Positions 8,189 through 16,485 of a DNA stretch of 64,000 bases are shown piece after piece (position 1 is the first letter of the stretch; each line of letters begins with the position of its first letter). Location of the stretch: NCBI RefSeq assembly GCF_003027925.1, contig NZ_PYPS01000002.1, positions 186,001 through 250,000 on the forward strand, in the 5' to 3' direction. Both the position numbers and the translations under genes were made by a program. Under the pieces are notes generated by a model, which had not been told where the DNA came from, made no database searches, and saw only the letters and a list, made by a program, of their open reading frames with translations. This DNA is from Micromonospora sp. RP3T. GTDB lineage: Bacteria > Actinomycetota > Actinomycetes > Mycobacteriales > Micromonosporaceae.

Positions 8189-11118
8189 GCGCCGGACGCG
8201 AACCGGTCGCCGTGGTGGGCGTCGCCGGCCGCTTTCCCGGCGTCGCGTCGCTCGACGAGCTGTGGGACGCGTTGGTCGAGGGCCGGGAGCTGCTCACCCG
8301 GTTCACGCCGGAGCAGCTCGCCGCCGCCGGCGTCCCCGAACCGGAGCGCGACGACGAGGACTACGTGCCGGTGCGTGGGGTGCTCGACGGCATCGAGGAC
8401 TTCGACGCCGCCTTCTTCGGTCTCCCGCCCCGGGAGGCGATGATCACCGATCCCCAGCACCGGTTGCTGCTGGAGTGCGCGTGGGAGGCGCTGGAGTACG
8501 CGGGCCACCCGCCCGGCCGGGAACCCGGGCGCATCGGCGTCTTCGTCGGCACCGGCGTCAACACCTATCTGACGAACCATCTGCTCGGGCGACCGGACCT
8601 GCTCGCCGAGCTGGGCGCCCTCCCGATGATCATCGGGAACGAGAAGGACCACGCCGCGACCCGGATCGCGTACCGTCTCGGCCTGCGCGGCGCGGCGATC
8701 GGCGTCCAGACGGCCTGCTCGACCTCGCTCGTCGCGGTGCACCTGGCCTGCGAGAGCCTGCACAGCGGGGACACCGACCTGGTCCTGGCCGGGGGCGCGA
8801 CGGTCAGCACCCCGCAGCAACGCGGCTACCGCTACGAACCGAACGGCATCGGCGCGCCGGACGGGCACTGCCGGGCCTTCTCCCGCGACGCCGCCGGCAC
8901 GGTGGCCGGCAACGGCGCCGGGATCGTCGTGCTGCGACGCCTCGCCGACGCGCTGGCCGACGGCGATCCGATCCTGGGGCTGGTGCTCGGCTCCGCGGTC
9001 AACAACGACGGGGCCGCGAAGGTCGGCTACACCGCGCCCGCGGTCGCCGGTCAGGCCGAGGTGATCGGCATGGCCCTGGCCCGGGCCGGCCTCGACCCGG
9101 CGGACGTCGACGTGGTGGAGGCGCACGGCACGGGCACCGAGATGGGCGACGCCATCGAGGTCGCCGGCCTCGGCGCGGCGTTGGGGCCGGGCGGGCCGGC
9201 GGGCGGACGCCTGCTGGGGTCGGTGAAGCCGAACCTCGGCCACCTGGACGCCGCCGCCGGGATCACCGGGATGATCAAGATGCTGTTGGCCCTGCGCCAC
9301 GGCGTCGTGCCGCCCACCGTGCACCACGACCGACCCCACCCCGACATCCCGTTCGCCGACGCCGGCCTGCGCGTCAACCCGACGGCCGAGCCCTGGCCGG
9401 CGCGGGGCGGGCCGCGCCGGGGCGGCGTCAGCTCGTTCGGCATCGGCGGCACCAACGCCCACGTGGTCCTCCAGGAGGCGCCCCCGGCCCCGGACCCGTC
9501 CGGGCCCGCGCCGGACGTCGACCTCGTCGTGCTGAGCGGGCGCACCCCGCAGGCGGTACGGGCGGCGGCACGGCGGCTCGCCGACCACCTGACGGCGGCA
9601 CCCGGGTGGGCACTCGCCGACGTCGCGCACACCAGCCGCGTCGGCCGTACCGCCTGGCCGGTCCGGCGGGCGATCGTCGCCACCGACCGCGCCGACCTGC
9701 TGCGGCAGCTCGGCACCGATGCGGAGCCCGTCGTCGTGCCCCGCCGGGCGACGCTCACGTTCGCCTTCCCGGGGCAGGGCAGCCAGTTCCCCGGGATGGC
9801 CGCCGACCTCCACGCCCGGCTGCCCGGCGTCCGCGATCGGCTCGACGCCGGGCTGGACGCACTGCCCGCGGGCACCGCCGATGCGGTCCGCGCCGCGCTC
9901 CTGGACCCGTACGCCGCCGACCGGGCGGCCCGTCCCTCGATCGCCCAGCCCGCCCTGTTCCTGGTGGAGTACGCGCTCGGCGCCCAACTCCTCGACTGGG
10001 GCCTGCGACCGCAGCGGATGATCGGGCACAGCGTCGGCGAGTACGCCGCGTTCTGCCTGGCCGGCGGCCTGCGCCTGACCGACGCCCTGGCGCTGCTCGC
10101 GGAACGCGGGCGGCTGGTGGAGCGCACCCCGCCCGGCCGGATGGCCGCCGTGCTGGCCGACCGGGACCGGGTGGCCGCGCTGCTGCCGCCGGACGTGCAG
10201 GTGGCCGCCGACAACGCCCCCGGCGTCACCGTCGTCTCCGGCTCGCCGGCCGGGGTGCGGGAGCTGACCGACAGGTGCGCCGCCGCCGGCCTCCGGGTGC
10301 GCCCGGTGCCCGCCGCGCACGGCTTCCACTCCAGCCTGCTCGACCCCGTCCTCGACGACTTCCGGGCGGTCGTCGGCGCGGTGCCGCACCACCCGGTCAC
10401 CACCACCGTCCACTGCGGGCTGACCGGCCGGTCGGTGGTCGAGGGCGCGACCCGTCCGGCGGAGCACTGGGTACGGCAGCTGCGCGAGCCGGTGCGGTTC
10501 CGGGAGGCCGCCGCCGAGCTGCTGACCACGCGCCACCCGGTCGTCCTCGAGGTCGGGCCGGGGCGGGCGCTGACCGCGCTGGTCCGGGCGGCGGGCGGCG
10601 GACGGGTGCCGGTGGCGCCCACGATGCCGGCCGAGCCGGGCACCGCCGCGCTGCCGGCGCTGCTGCGAGCGCTCGGGACCGCCTGGACCGCCGGCGTCGA
10701 GCCGGACTGGGCCGCGTTCCGGCTCGACCCGGACGCCCGGCGGGTGCCGCTGCCGACGTACCCCTTCGAACGCGTCCGGCACTGGGTCGACCTCACCGAG
10801 CCGGCGGCGGGGGAGGAGGCGGCGGACACCGCGGCTGCGGAGCCGCCCGCCGAGCCGGCCGAACCCGAGACGCCCGCCGCCACCGTGGAACGGGAGATCA
10901 TCGCGGCGTGGCGGGACCTGCTCGGGGCGACCGACGTGGCACCCGACTCCGACTTCTTCGCGTTGGGTGGGGAGTCGCTGGTCGCCGTGCGGATGCTCAG
11001 CCGGCTGCGGCAGCGGTGCGGCGTGCGCGTGCCGCTGCGCATCCTGGCGCAGGACCCTACCGTGCGCGGGCTGACCCGGGCGGCGCTCGACCGCCTGCCG
11101 GCCGGCGCGAACCAGTGA
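8185..11118 (+). CDS. Type I PKS module: KS - AT - ACP
   Basis: 977 residues starting at GTG 8185 inside the NRPS stop. The ketosynthase (about 5-430) has the active cysteine in QTACSTSLVAVH and both histidines (EAHGTGTEMGD; KPNLGHLDAAAG). The acyltransferase (about 525-830) has GHSVGEYAAF and an HGFHSSLL motif, both typical of malonyl-CoA selection. A C-terminal carrier follows (FFALGGESLVAVR, near residue 930). There is no ketoreductase, dehydratase or enoyl reductase, so one unreduced two-carbon extension of the peptidyl chain is expected, giving a beta-keto acyl-ACP. There is no thioesterase on the protein; release must use the separate PCP-TE or another route. Confidence 0.93.
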   Translation: MSAGREPVAVVGVAGRFPGVASLDELWDALVEGRELLTRFTPEQLAAAGVPEPERDDEDYVPVRGVLDGIEDFDAAFFGLPPREAMITDPQHRLLLECAWEALEYAGHPPGREPGRIGVFVGTGVNTYLTNHLLGRPDLLAELGALPMIIGNEKDHAATRIAYRLGLRGAAIGVQTACSTSLVAVHLACESLHSGDTDLVLAGGATVSTPQQRGYRYEPNGIGAPDGHCRAFSRDAAGTVAGNGAGIVVLRRLADALADGDPILGLVLGSAVNNDGAAKVGYTAPAVAGQAEVIGMALARAGLDPADVDVVEAHGTGTEMGDAIEVAGLGAALGPGGPAGGRLLGSVKPNLGHLDAAAGITGMIKMLLALRHGVVPPTVHHDRPHPDIPFADAGLRVNPTAEPWPARGGPRRGGVSSFGIGGTNAHVVLQEAPPAPDPSGPAPDVDLVVLSGRTPQAVRAAARRLADHLTAAPGWALADVAHTSRVGRTAWPVRRAIVATDRADLLRQLGTDAEPVVVPRRATLTFAFPGQGSQFPGMAADLHARLPGVRDRLDAGLDALPAGTADAVRAALLDPYAADRAARPSIAQPALFLVEYALGAQLLDWGLRPQRMIGHSVGEYAAFCLAGGLRLTDALALLAERGRLVERTPPGRMAAVLADRDRVAALLPPDVQVAADNAPGVTVVSGSPAGVRELTDRCAAAGLRVRPVPAAHGFHSSLLDPVLDDFRAVVGAVPHHPVTTTVHCGLTGRSVVEGATRPAEHWVRQLREPVRFREAAAELLTTRHPVVLEVGPGRALTALVRAAGGGRVPVAPTMPAEPGTAALPALLRALGTAWTAGVEPDWAAFRLDPDARRVPLPTYPFERVRHWVDLTEPAAGEEAADTAAAEPPAEPAEPETPAATVEREIIAAWRDLLGATDVAPDSDFFALGGESLVAVRMLSRLRQRCGVRVPLRILAQDPTVRGLTRAALDRLPAGANQ

Positions 11119-11132
11119 CACAGGGAGAGACA

Positions 11133-11894
11133 GTGACCGCACCGGCGCCCACCCTGGAAGTCCTCGCGGACGGTCCGGGCGCACCACTCGTCGTCATCGA
11201 CTTCATCCGCATCGCCGCCGGGGCCGGGCTCGGTGAGCTGCTGGCCTCGGCGCCCCACGACCGGCCCGTGTACCGGGCCGACCCGGTCGAGACGCTCCTG
11301 GGCGGGCCCGGGTTCCGGGCCACCACCGACCTCGCCGAGGAGTACGCCGCGGCCGTGCGTCGGCTGCCCGTACGCCCGGCCCTGATCGTGGGTTACTGCA
11401 GCGCGGCGCCGACGGCCATCCGCACCGCCGAGCGGACCGGCGTGCCGCTCGTCCTGGTGGAGCCCACCTGGCAGGATCGGGGTGCCGTGGCGCACGACTT
11501 CCGCGCCTTCCGTGCCACCCTGCGGGAGGGCGAGCCGGCCGCGGTACCGCTCGACGCCGACCCGGCCCGGGCCCTCGCGGTGATCACGAGCACGCTGGAC
11601 GACGACCTCGACGCGTTCGCCCGGGCCAACGACCTGCCGGACGACGAACGCCAGGACACCCGCGAACAACTGGTCGACAGGTACGTGGCCTGGCTGCACG
11701 TGCTGCTCTCGGCGTCCGCGGACCCGGTGCCGCCCCGGCCCGCCGACGTCGTGCTGGCCAGCCGGGACTACACGGGCGAGCACCCCGGCGTCGAGACGCT
11801 CCGGCTCGACCTGTCCGCCGACGAGATGCCGACCGCGCCCGCCACCCGGGCCGCCCTGACCGCGCTGGCCGAACCGACGGCGGTGGCCCGGTGA
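11133..11894 (+). CDS. Hydrolase-like protein with GYCSAA elbow, function unknown
   Basis: 253 residues from GTG 11133, preceded by AGGGAGAG; the GTG at 11115 that overlaps the PKS stop is the alternative. The short strands and the small motif LIVGYCSAAPTAIRTA (about residues 85-100) resemble the nucleophile elbow of an alpha/beta hydrolase, with cysteine at the usual serine position and alanine instead of the last glycine. It sits between the PKS and the serine-type adenylation gene and overlaps the next start by four bases, so a thioesterase or acyl-transfer role in the assembly line is plausible but not shown. Confidence 0.7.
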   Translation: MTAPAPTLEVLADGPGAPLVVIDFIRIAAGAGLGELLASAPHDRPVYRADPVETLLGGPGFRATTDLAEEYAAAVRRLPVRPALIVGYCSAAPTAIRTAERTGVPLVLVEPTWQDRGAVAHDFRAFRATLREGEPAAVPLDADPARALAVITSTLDDDLDAFARANDLPDDERQDTREQLVDRYVAWLHVLLSASADPVPPRPADVVLASRDYTGEHPGVETLRLDLSADEMPTAPATRAALTALAEPTAVAR

Positions 11895-13438
11895 CGGCGT
11901 TCCTGCCCGAGCTGGTGCTGGCGCAGGCCGACCGGACCCCCGGGGCGTGTGCCGTCGTGGACGAGCGTGAGTCGCTGACGTACGAGGAACTCGTCCGGCA
12001 GGCCGGCGTGGTGGCCGGGCTGCTCACCGCGGCGGGAGTGGCACCGGACGCCGTGGTGGCGGTCCACGCCGAACGCTCGGCCCGGCTCCCGGTGCTGCTG
12101 CTCGGGGTGCTGCTCAGCGGCGCCGCGTACCTTCCCCTGGAACCGGGTGATCCCGCGCCCCGACTGGCCGGCATGCTGGACGACGCCGGCGTGGTCCTCG
12201 TGCTGACCGAACCCGAGCTGAAGGCCGCGGCCGAGGCCGTCGCCGGCAGCCGTCCCGTGCTGGCGGTCTCGGCGACCGAGCTGCGCGCGGGCGTCCCGGT
12301 GCCGCCGGTGCCACTCCGCTCGGACCTGGGGCTGGCCTACGTCCTGTTCACCTCCGGCTCCACCGGGCGCCCCAAGGCCGTCGCCGTGCCGCACCGCGGC
12401 ATCGTCAACCGGCTGCGGTGGATGCAGGACGAGTACGCCCTGACCGGCGCCGACGCCGTCCTGCAGAAGACCCCCGCCACGTTCGACGTGTCGGTGTGGG
12501 AGCTGTTCTGGCCGCTCGCGCAGGGCGCCCGTCTGGTCATGGCCCGGCCCGGCGGGCAGCGCGACCCGGAATACCTGATGGCCGTCATGCGGCGGGAGCG
12601 GATCACCGTCGTCCACTTCGTACCGTCCATGCTGGAGTCGGTGCTCGACGAGCCCGGCTGGGACGGGTGCGACGCGTTGCGGCTTGTCGTCTGCAGCGGT
12701 GAGGCCCTCCCGCCCGCCGCGGTGCGCCGGTTCCGGGCGCGGAGCCGGGCCCGGATCGACAACCTGTACGGGCCGACCGAGGCGTCGATCGACGTGACCT
12801 GGTGGCCGTGCCGCCCGGTGGAGGACGGTGCCTCGGTGCCGATCGGGCGGCCGATCGCGAACGTCGTGGTGCGGGTCCTCGACGCGGACGGGAACCTGGT
12901 GCCCGAGGGCGTGCCGGGGGAGCTTCACCTGGGTGGGGACCATGCCCTGGCACGGGGATATCTCGGCCAACCGGGTCTCACCGCGGAACGGTTCCCGGCG
13001 GATCCCTTCGGCGACGGCGCCCGGTTGTACCGGACCGGCGATCTCGTGCGCTGGCTGCCCGGCGGGATGCTGGAGTTCCTCGGTCGGCTCGATCACCAGA
13101 TCAAGCTGCGCGGGCAGCGGATCGAGCCGGGCGAGATCGAGGAGACACTGCGTCGGCATCCGGCGGTGACCGGTGCCGTGGTCGTGCTACGCCGGGACGA
13201 GGGACGCGCCGAACGTCTGGTCGGCTACGTGGTGGGGCCGCCGGACGGCCCCGGCGAGCGGGACCTGCGCACCTATCTCGCCGAGCGGCTGCCCGCGTCG
13301 ATGGTGCCGGCCCGGGTGGTGCGCTTGGACGCCCTCCCCCTCACCGCGAACGGCAAGCTGGATCGACGGGCCCTGCCGGAACCACCACGACGCCGGCGTC
13401 CGTCAGCGCACGAACCCGATGTGGGCGGTGGCCATTAG
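11891..13438 (+). CDS. Free-standing adenylation domain, serine-type code
   Basis: 515 residues from GTG 11891, coupled to the gene before it. Complete A-domain motifs are present: FTSGSTGRPKAVAVPH, TFDVSVWELFWP, NLYGPTEAS, YRTGDLVRW, LGRLDHQIKLRGQRIEPGE and LTANGKLD. Hand alignment gives D-V-W-H-V-S-L-I-D-K, matching the well-known serine code apart from one conservative change. There is no carrier domain; the protein ends soon after the A10 motif, so activated serine (or a close analogue such as Dap) is loaded in trans, for example on the front carrier of the NRPS or on the PCP-TE. The last 36 bases overlap the convergent gene. Confidence 0.93.
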   Translation: MTAFLPELVLAQADRTPGACAVVDERESLTYEELVRQAGVVAGLLTAAGVAPDAVVAVHAERSARLPVLLLGVLLSGAAYLPLEPGDPAPRLAGMLDDAGVVLVLTEPELKAAAEAVAGSRPVLAVSATELRAGVPVPPVPLRSDLGLAYVLFTSGSTGRPKAVAVPHRGIVNRLRWMQDEYALTGADAVLQKTPATFDVSVWELFWPLAQGARLVMARPGGQRDPEYLMAVMRRERITVVHFVPSMLESVLDEPGWDGCDALRLVVCSGEALPPAAVRRFRARSRARIDNLYGPTEASIDVTWWPCRPVEDGASVPIGRPIANVVVRVLDADGNLVPEGVPGELHLGGDHALARGYLGQPGLTAERFPADPFGDGARLYRTGDLVRWLPGGMLEFLGRLDHQIKLRGQRIEPGEIEETLRRHPAVTGAVVVLRRDEGRAERLVGYVVGPPDGPGERDLRTYLAERLPASMVPARVVRLDALPLTANGKLDRRALPEPPRRRRPSAHEPDVGGGH

Positions 13439-14701
13439 CGATCCGGGCTCGCAGAACGGCACCTGCTCGACGACCCGGCCCTCGTCCAGGTCCACGACGA
13501 AGAGCGTCGAGGCGCCGGTCATGAAGACGTACCGGCCGCCGGGCTCGACCGCGAGGTAGAGCGGCGACTGGCTGTTCTTGGCGCAGATGAACGGCGGCTG
13601 GACCGGCTCGTGCGCGAACAGTTCCAGGTCGACCACCGTGGACATGTCGGCGGGGTCGAGGACGAACAGCCGGTTCGGGAAGCCGGTGACCGCGATCAGC
13701 TGTCGGCCGTCGCGGTGGAACAGCTGCTGCGAGGTGATGCGCAGGAAGGTCGGCCCGGTGTGGGCCGCCTCCCGGACCGCCGCGCCGTCCTGGTACCGCC
13801 ACCGCTCCAGCACGCCCGGCCCGTGCACGACGACGTTGTTCTGCCACTTCGAGATGTTGTTGCAGGAGACGTAGAAGACGTTCGGGTCGTCCAGGTCGAC
13901 GTCGACGTGCGCGGAGCAGCTCGCGCCGGTGGTGTGCACCGAGGCGCGGGTCAGCTTCTCGTCCGCCACCACGAATCGCCCGGTGGGGAACTCGTTGGCC
14001 GCGTACCGCGCGACGTCGAAGCTGCCGCCGTCGGTGCCCCGCACCCGGCCGTCGGGACCGGGGCGCACCGACAGGTCCATGTCGACGCCGACCATGAACC
14101 CGTTCGGCGAAGCCTCCAGCTCGTGGATGGTGTCGCAGGCGAACTCGGGCAGGTCGCCCAGCCGGCTCGCCGCGCCGGTGCGCAGGTCGTAGCGCCAGGC
14201 GCTGCTGCGCAACTGCTGCTCCGGGTCGTGGTAGCGGCGCAGGCGGTCCTCGGTGTCGGTCATCGCGAACCCGATCACGCCCGGCTCCACCTCGCACTTG
14301 GTGGAGCTCTGCATCGCGGCGAAGTCCAGCTCGGTCGCCGGCGGCCACAGGTGCGAGCCGCCGTCGCGGCCGAGTCGGCGCAGGTAGGGCGCCTGTTTGA
14401 AGGAGACGACGACCTCGCCGTCCGCGGTCTGCACGAAGCTGTGCGGGTGCAGGAAGTACGAGAGCAGGTCCTCGAGCCGGCCCAGCCCGTACGGCACCGG
14501 GCCGTCGCCGAGCCGGTCCCGCAGCACCGCCAGCTGGCGGGCACGCAGGTCACCGATGTCGATCGTGGTCTCCCGCACGGTGCGGGCGCCCAGGTCGACG
14601 AAGAGGTACCGCTCGCGTGTGCCGTCCGTGGACAGCCCGCAGACCAGCAGCGTCAGATCGCCGTAACCCGCCGACAACGGCAGGCTCAGGTCAACAGCCA
14701 C
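13403..14701 (-). CDS. Beta-propeller-like protein of unknown function
   Basis: 432 residues from GTG 14701. The sequence has repeated short beta-strand blocks ending in turns (YLFVDLG, WRYDLRTG, VFYVSCNNIS, RLFVLDPADMSTVVDLE, YVFMTGASTLFVVDLDEG), which suggests a propeller fold. HxxH-type histidines recur (LHPHSF, DTIHELEASPNG), somewhat like metal-dependent propeller oxygenases or lyases, but I cannot assign a family. No signal peptide is seen, so it is probably cytoplasmic. It is the last gene of the chorismate operon, and its start overlaps the PhzE-like stop by 16 bp, so a biosynthetic role is likely. Confidence 0.75.
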   Translation of the reverse strand: MAVDLSLPLSAGYGDLTLLVCGLSTDGTRERYLFVDLGARTVRETTIDIGDLRARQLAVLRDRLGDGPVPYGLGRLEDLLSYFLHPHSFVQTADGEVVVSFKQAPYLRRLGRDGGSHLWPPATELDFAAMQSSTKCEVEPGVIGFAMTDTEDRLRRYHDPEQQLRSSAWRYDLRTGAASRLGDLPEFACDTIHELEASPNGFMVGVDMDLSVRPGPDGRVRGTDGGSFDVARYAANEFPTGRFVVADEKLTRASVHTTGASCSAHVDVDLDDPNVFYVSCNNISKWQNNVVVHGPGVLERWRYQDGAAVREAAHTGPTFLRITSQQLFHRDGRQLIAVTGFPNRLFVLDPADMSTVVDLELFAHEPVQPPFICAKNSQSPLYLAVEPGGRYVFMTGASTLFVVDLDEGRVVEQVPFCEPGSLMATAHIGFVR

Positions 14702-16485
14702 AACAGCGCCTCCCGGAGGATGGTGATGCAGTTGGTGGTGAGGACGGACTCGACGTGGAACTGGAAGCTGGTGAAGCCCTCGGAGCGCAGCGCCACGACC
14801 CGGCCGTCGGGCTCCACCGCGATGGTCACCCCCGCGGGGGCCTCGGCCGGGGCGTCGGCGAAGAACGTGTTGTAGAAGCCGACCGGCTCGGCCCGCCCGA
14901 ACAGGTCGACGGTCTCCTGCACGCCCTGCAGCGGCGGGTCCACCGGGTGCACGGTCATGCCGAGCAGCCGGCAGAGGATCTGGTGGCCGAGGCAGACCGC
15001 CAGGAACGGCGTGCCGGCCGCCATCAGGTCGCCCACGATGCGGTGCAGTTGGGCGATCTTCGGGTCGTCGAGCTGGTTCGGGTCGCCGGGCCCGGGCCCG
15101 ACCAGCACCAGGTCGTAGCCGGTCAGGCCGATGCCGGACTCCCGGTAGTCGCGCATGGTGACCTTGAGCCCGAGGTGCTCCAGGATGTGCTTGAGCATCT
15201 CGGTGAACTGGTCCTCGTTGTCGACGATCAGCACCGAACGGCCGATGAGTTCGGGCGCGGCGTACCGGTCGTCGAACTGCCTGTTGATCCAGAAGCGCGA
15301 CAGGTAGCGGTTGCGGCTGTTGAGCACCTCCATGACCTTGTCGTCCACGAACCGGTCGAGGAAGGGGCCGGGCGGCTCCGCGGTGGTGATCGCCTTCAGC
15401 AGCCCCTCGGCCTTGGTGCGGACCTCACGGCACTCCTTCTCGGGCACGGAGTCGCGCACCACGCTGGCGCCGCTACGGATCACGGCGTGGCCGTCGGTGT
15501 CCACCGCCATCGTCCGGATCGTGATGGCGCTGTCCAGCCACTCCTGGCCGTCGTCCTCGAGACCACGGAGCATCAGGGCCGACGAGTAGTATCCGCGGGA
15601 CTCGGACTCGTGACGGTGGATGACCCGGGCGGCGTTCTCCAGCGGGCTGCCGACCATGGTCGCCGCGAACATCGACTCGCGGAACGCGTCGAGCGGACTC
15701 ATGGTGGCGCTGCCCTCGAGCACGTACTCGGTGTGGACGAGCGCGCTCATCTCCTTCAGGTACGGCCCGTGCACGACGCCGCCCTCGCCGCAGATCCGCG
15801 ACATCATCTTGAGCTCCTCGTCGACGACCTGGAAGAGCTCGTTCACCTCCTTGCGGTCGGAGAGGAACTCGATGAGGTCGGCCCGCTTCTGCAGCGCCGC
15901 CCGCGGCAGCGTGCCGCAGATCGGGTTCATCGTGACCGTGCCACGACGGTAGGTCAGGTGCCGCTCGGGCGAGGACCCGATGAAGTAGCGCTCCCCGTCG
16001 AAGAAGCAGAACGTCAGGTACGCCCCGATCTCGTTGCGGGCGAGCCGGGCGAAGATCGTGTGCGCGACGTCGGGCCCGAAGTCGCCGATGGTCACGTCGC
16101 AGCGCCGCGAGATGAGGAAGTTGGAGCCCTCGCCGCGCTGGATCTCCTCCTTGATCACCCGGTCGATCCGGGCGGCGAACTCCTCGTCGCCGGGGGTGTG
16201 CACGGGGTCGGAGACCACCCGGACGTCGGCGTGCGCGTCGGCGAACGAGTCCAGCTCGACCTCACGGAACTCGCTGGGCACCAGGGAGACGAGGGGCTCG
16301 TTGTCGTCGTGGCAGACGTAGCCGCGCTCGCGCAGCTGCGCGTAGGGCACCATGGTCAACACCGGGTGCGTGGCCGGGCGGGGCACCTCGGCGAGTGACC
16401 AGGAGCGCACGGCCTCGCCGCGGGCGTAGTTGACCTTGCCCTCGGAATGAATGAGGCAATAAGGGCCGACAAAGTCAAGACTCAC
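14686..16485 (-). CDS. PhzE-like fused chorismate aminating synthase (synthase + glutamine amidotransferase)
   Basis: 599 residues from GTG 16485. The first about 390 residues are an anthranilate synthase component I-like domain (ICGTLPRA, VRTKAEGL and an IRSGASVV block). The rest is a class I glutamine amidotransferase with the catalytic cysteine in AVCLGHQILC and the histidine/glutamate in a C-terminal FQFHVES. The fusion and length resemble PhzE and SgcD, which make 2-amino-2-deoxyisochorismate, more than free-standing TrpE/TrpG. Product (ADIC versus anthranilate) cannot be settled by eye. It lies in the operon with a second, split synthase pair, so the cluster encodes two aminations of chorismate or an intermediate. 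Confidence 0.9.
   Translation of the reverse strand: MSLDFVGPYCLIHSEGKVNYARGEAVRSWSLAEVPRPATHPVLTMVPYAQLRERGYVCHDDNEPLVSLVPSEFREVELDSFADAHADVRVVSDPVHTPGDEEFAARIDRVIKEEIQRGEGSNFLISRRCDVTIGDFGPDVAHTIFARLARNEIGAYLTFCFFDGERYFIGSSPERHLTYRRGTVTMNPICGTLPRAALQKRADLIEFLSDRKEVNELFQVVDEELKMMSRICGEGGVVHGPYLKEMSALVHTEYVLEGSATMSPLDAFRESMFAATMVGSPLENAARVIHRHESESRGYYSSALMLRGLEDDGQEWLDSAITIRTMAVDTDGHAVIRSGASVVRDSVPEKECREVRTKAEGLLKAITTAEPPGPFLDRFVDDKVMEVLNSRNRYLSRFWINRQFDDRYAAPELIGRSVLIVDNEDQFTEMLKHILEHLGLKVTMRDYRESGIGLTGYDLVLVGPGPGDPNQLDDPKIAQLHRIVGDLMAAGTPFLAVCLGHQILCRLLGMTVHPVDPPLQGVQETVDLFGRAEPVGFYNTFFADAPAEAPAGVTIAVEPDGRVVALRSEGFTSFQFHVESVLTTNCITILREALLWLLT

Noticed and set aside
8110..11187. Long open frame on the minus strand across the PKS gene (over 1000 codons)
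   Set aside because: Arg/Gly/His-rich shadow of the KS-AT-ACP gene caused by high GC; no domain sense, while the plus strand has complete motifs.
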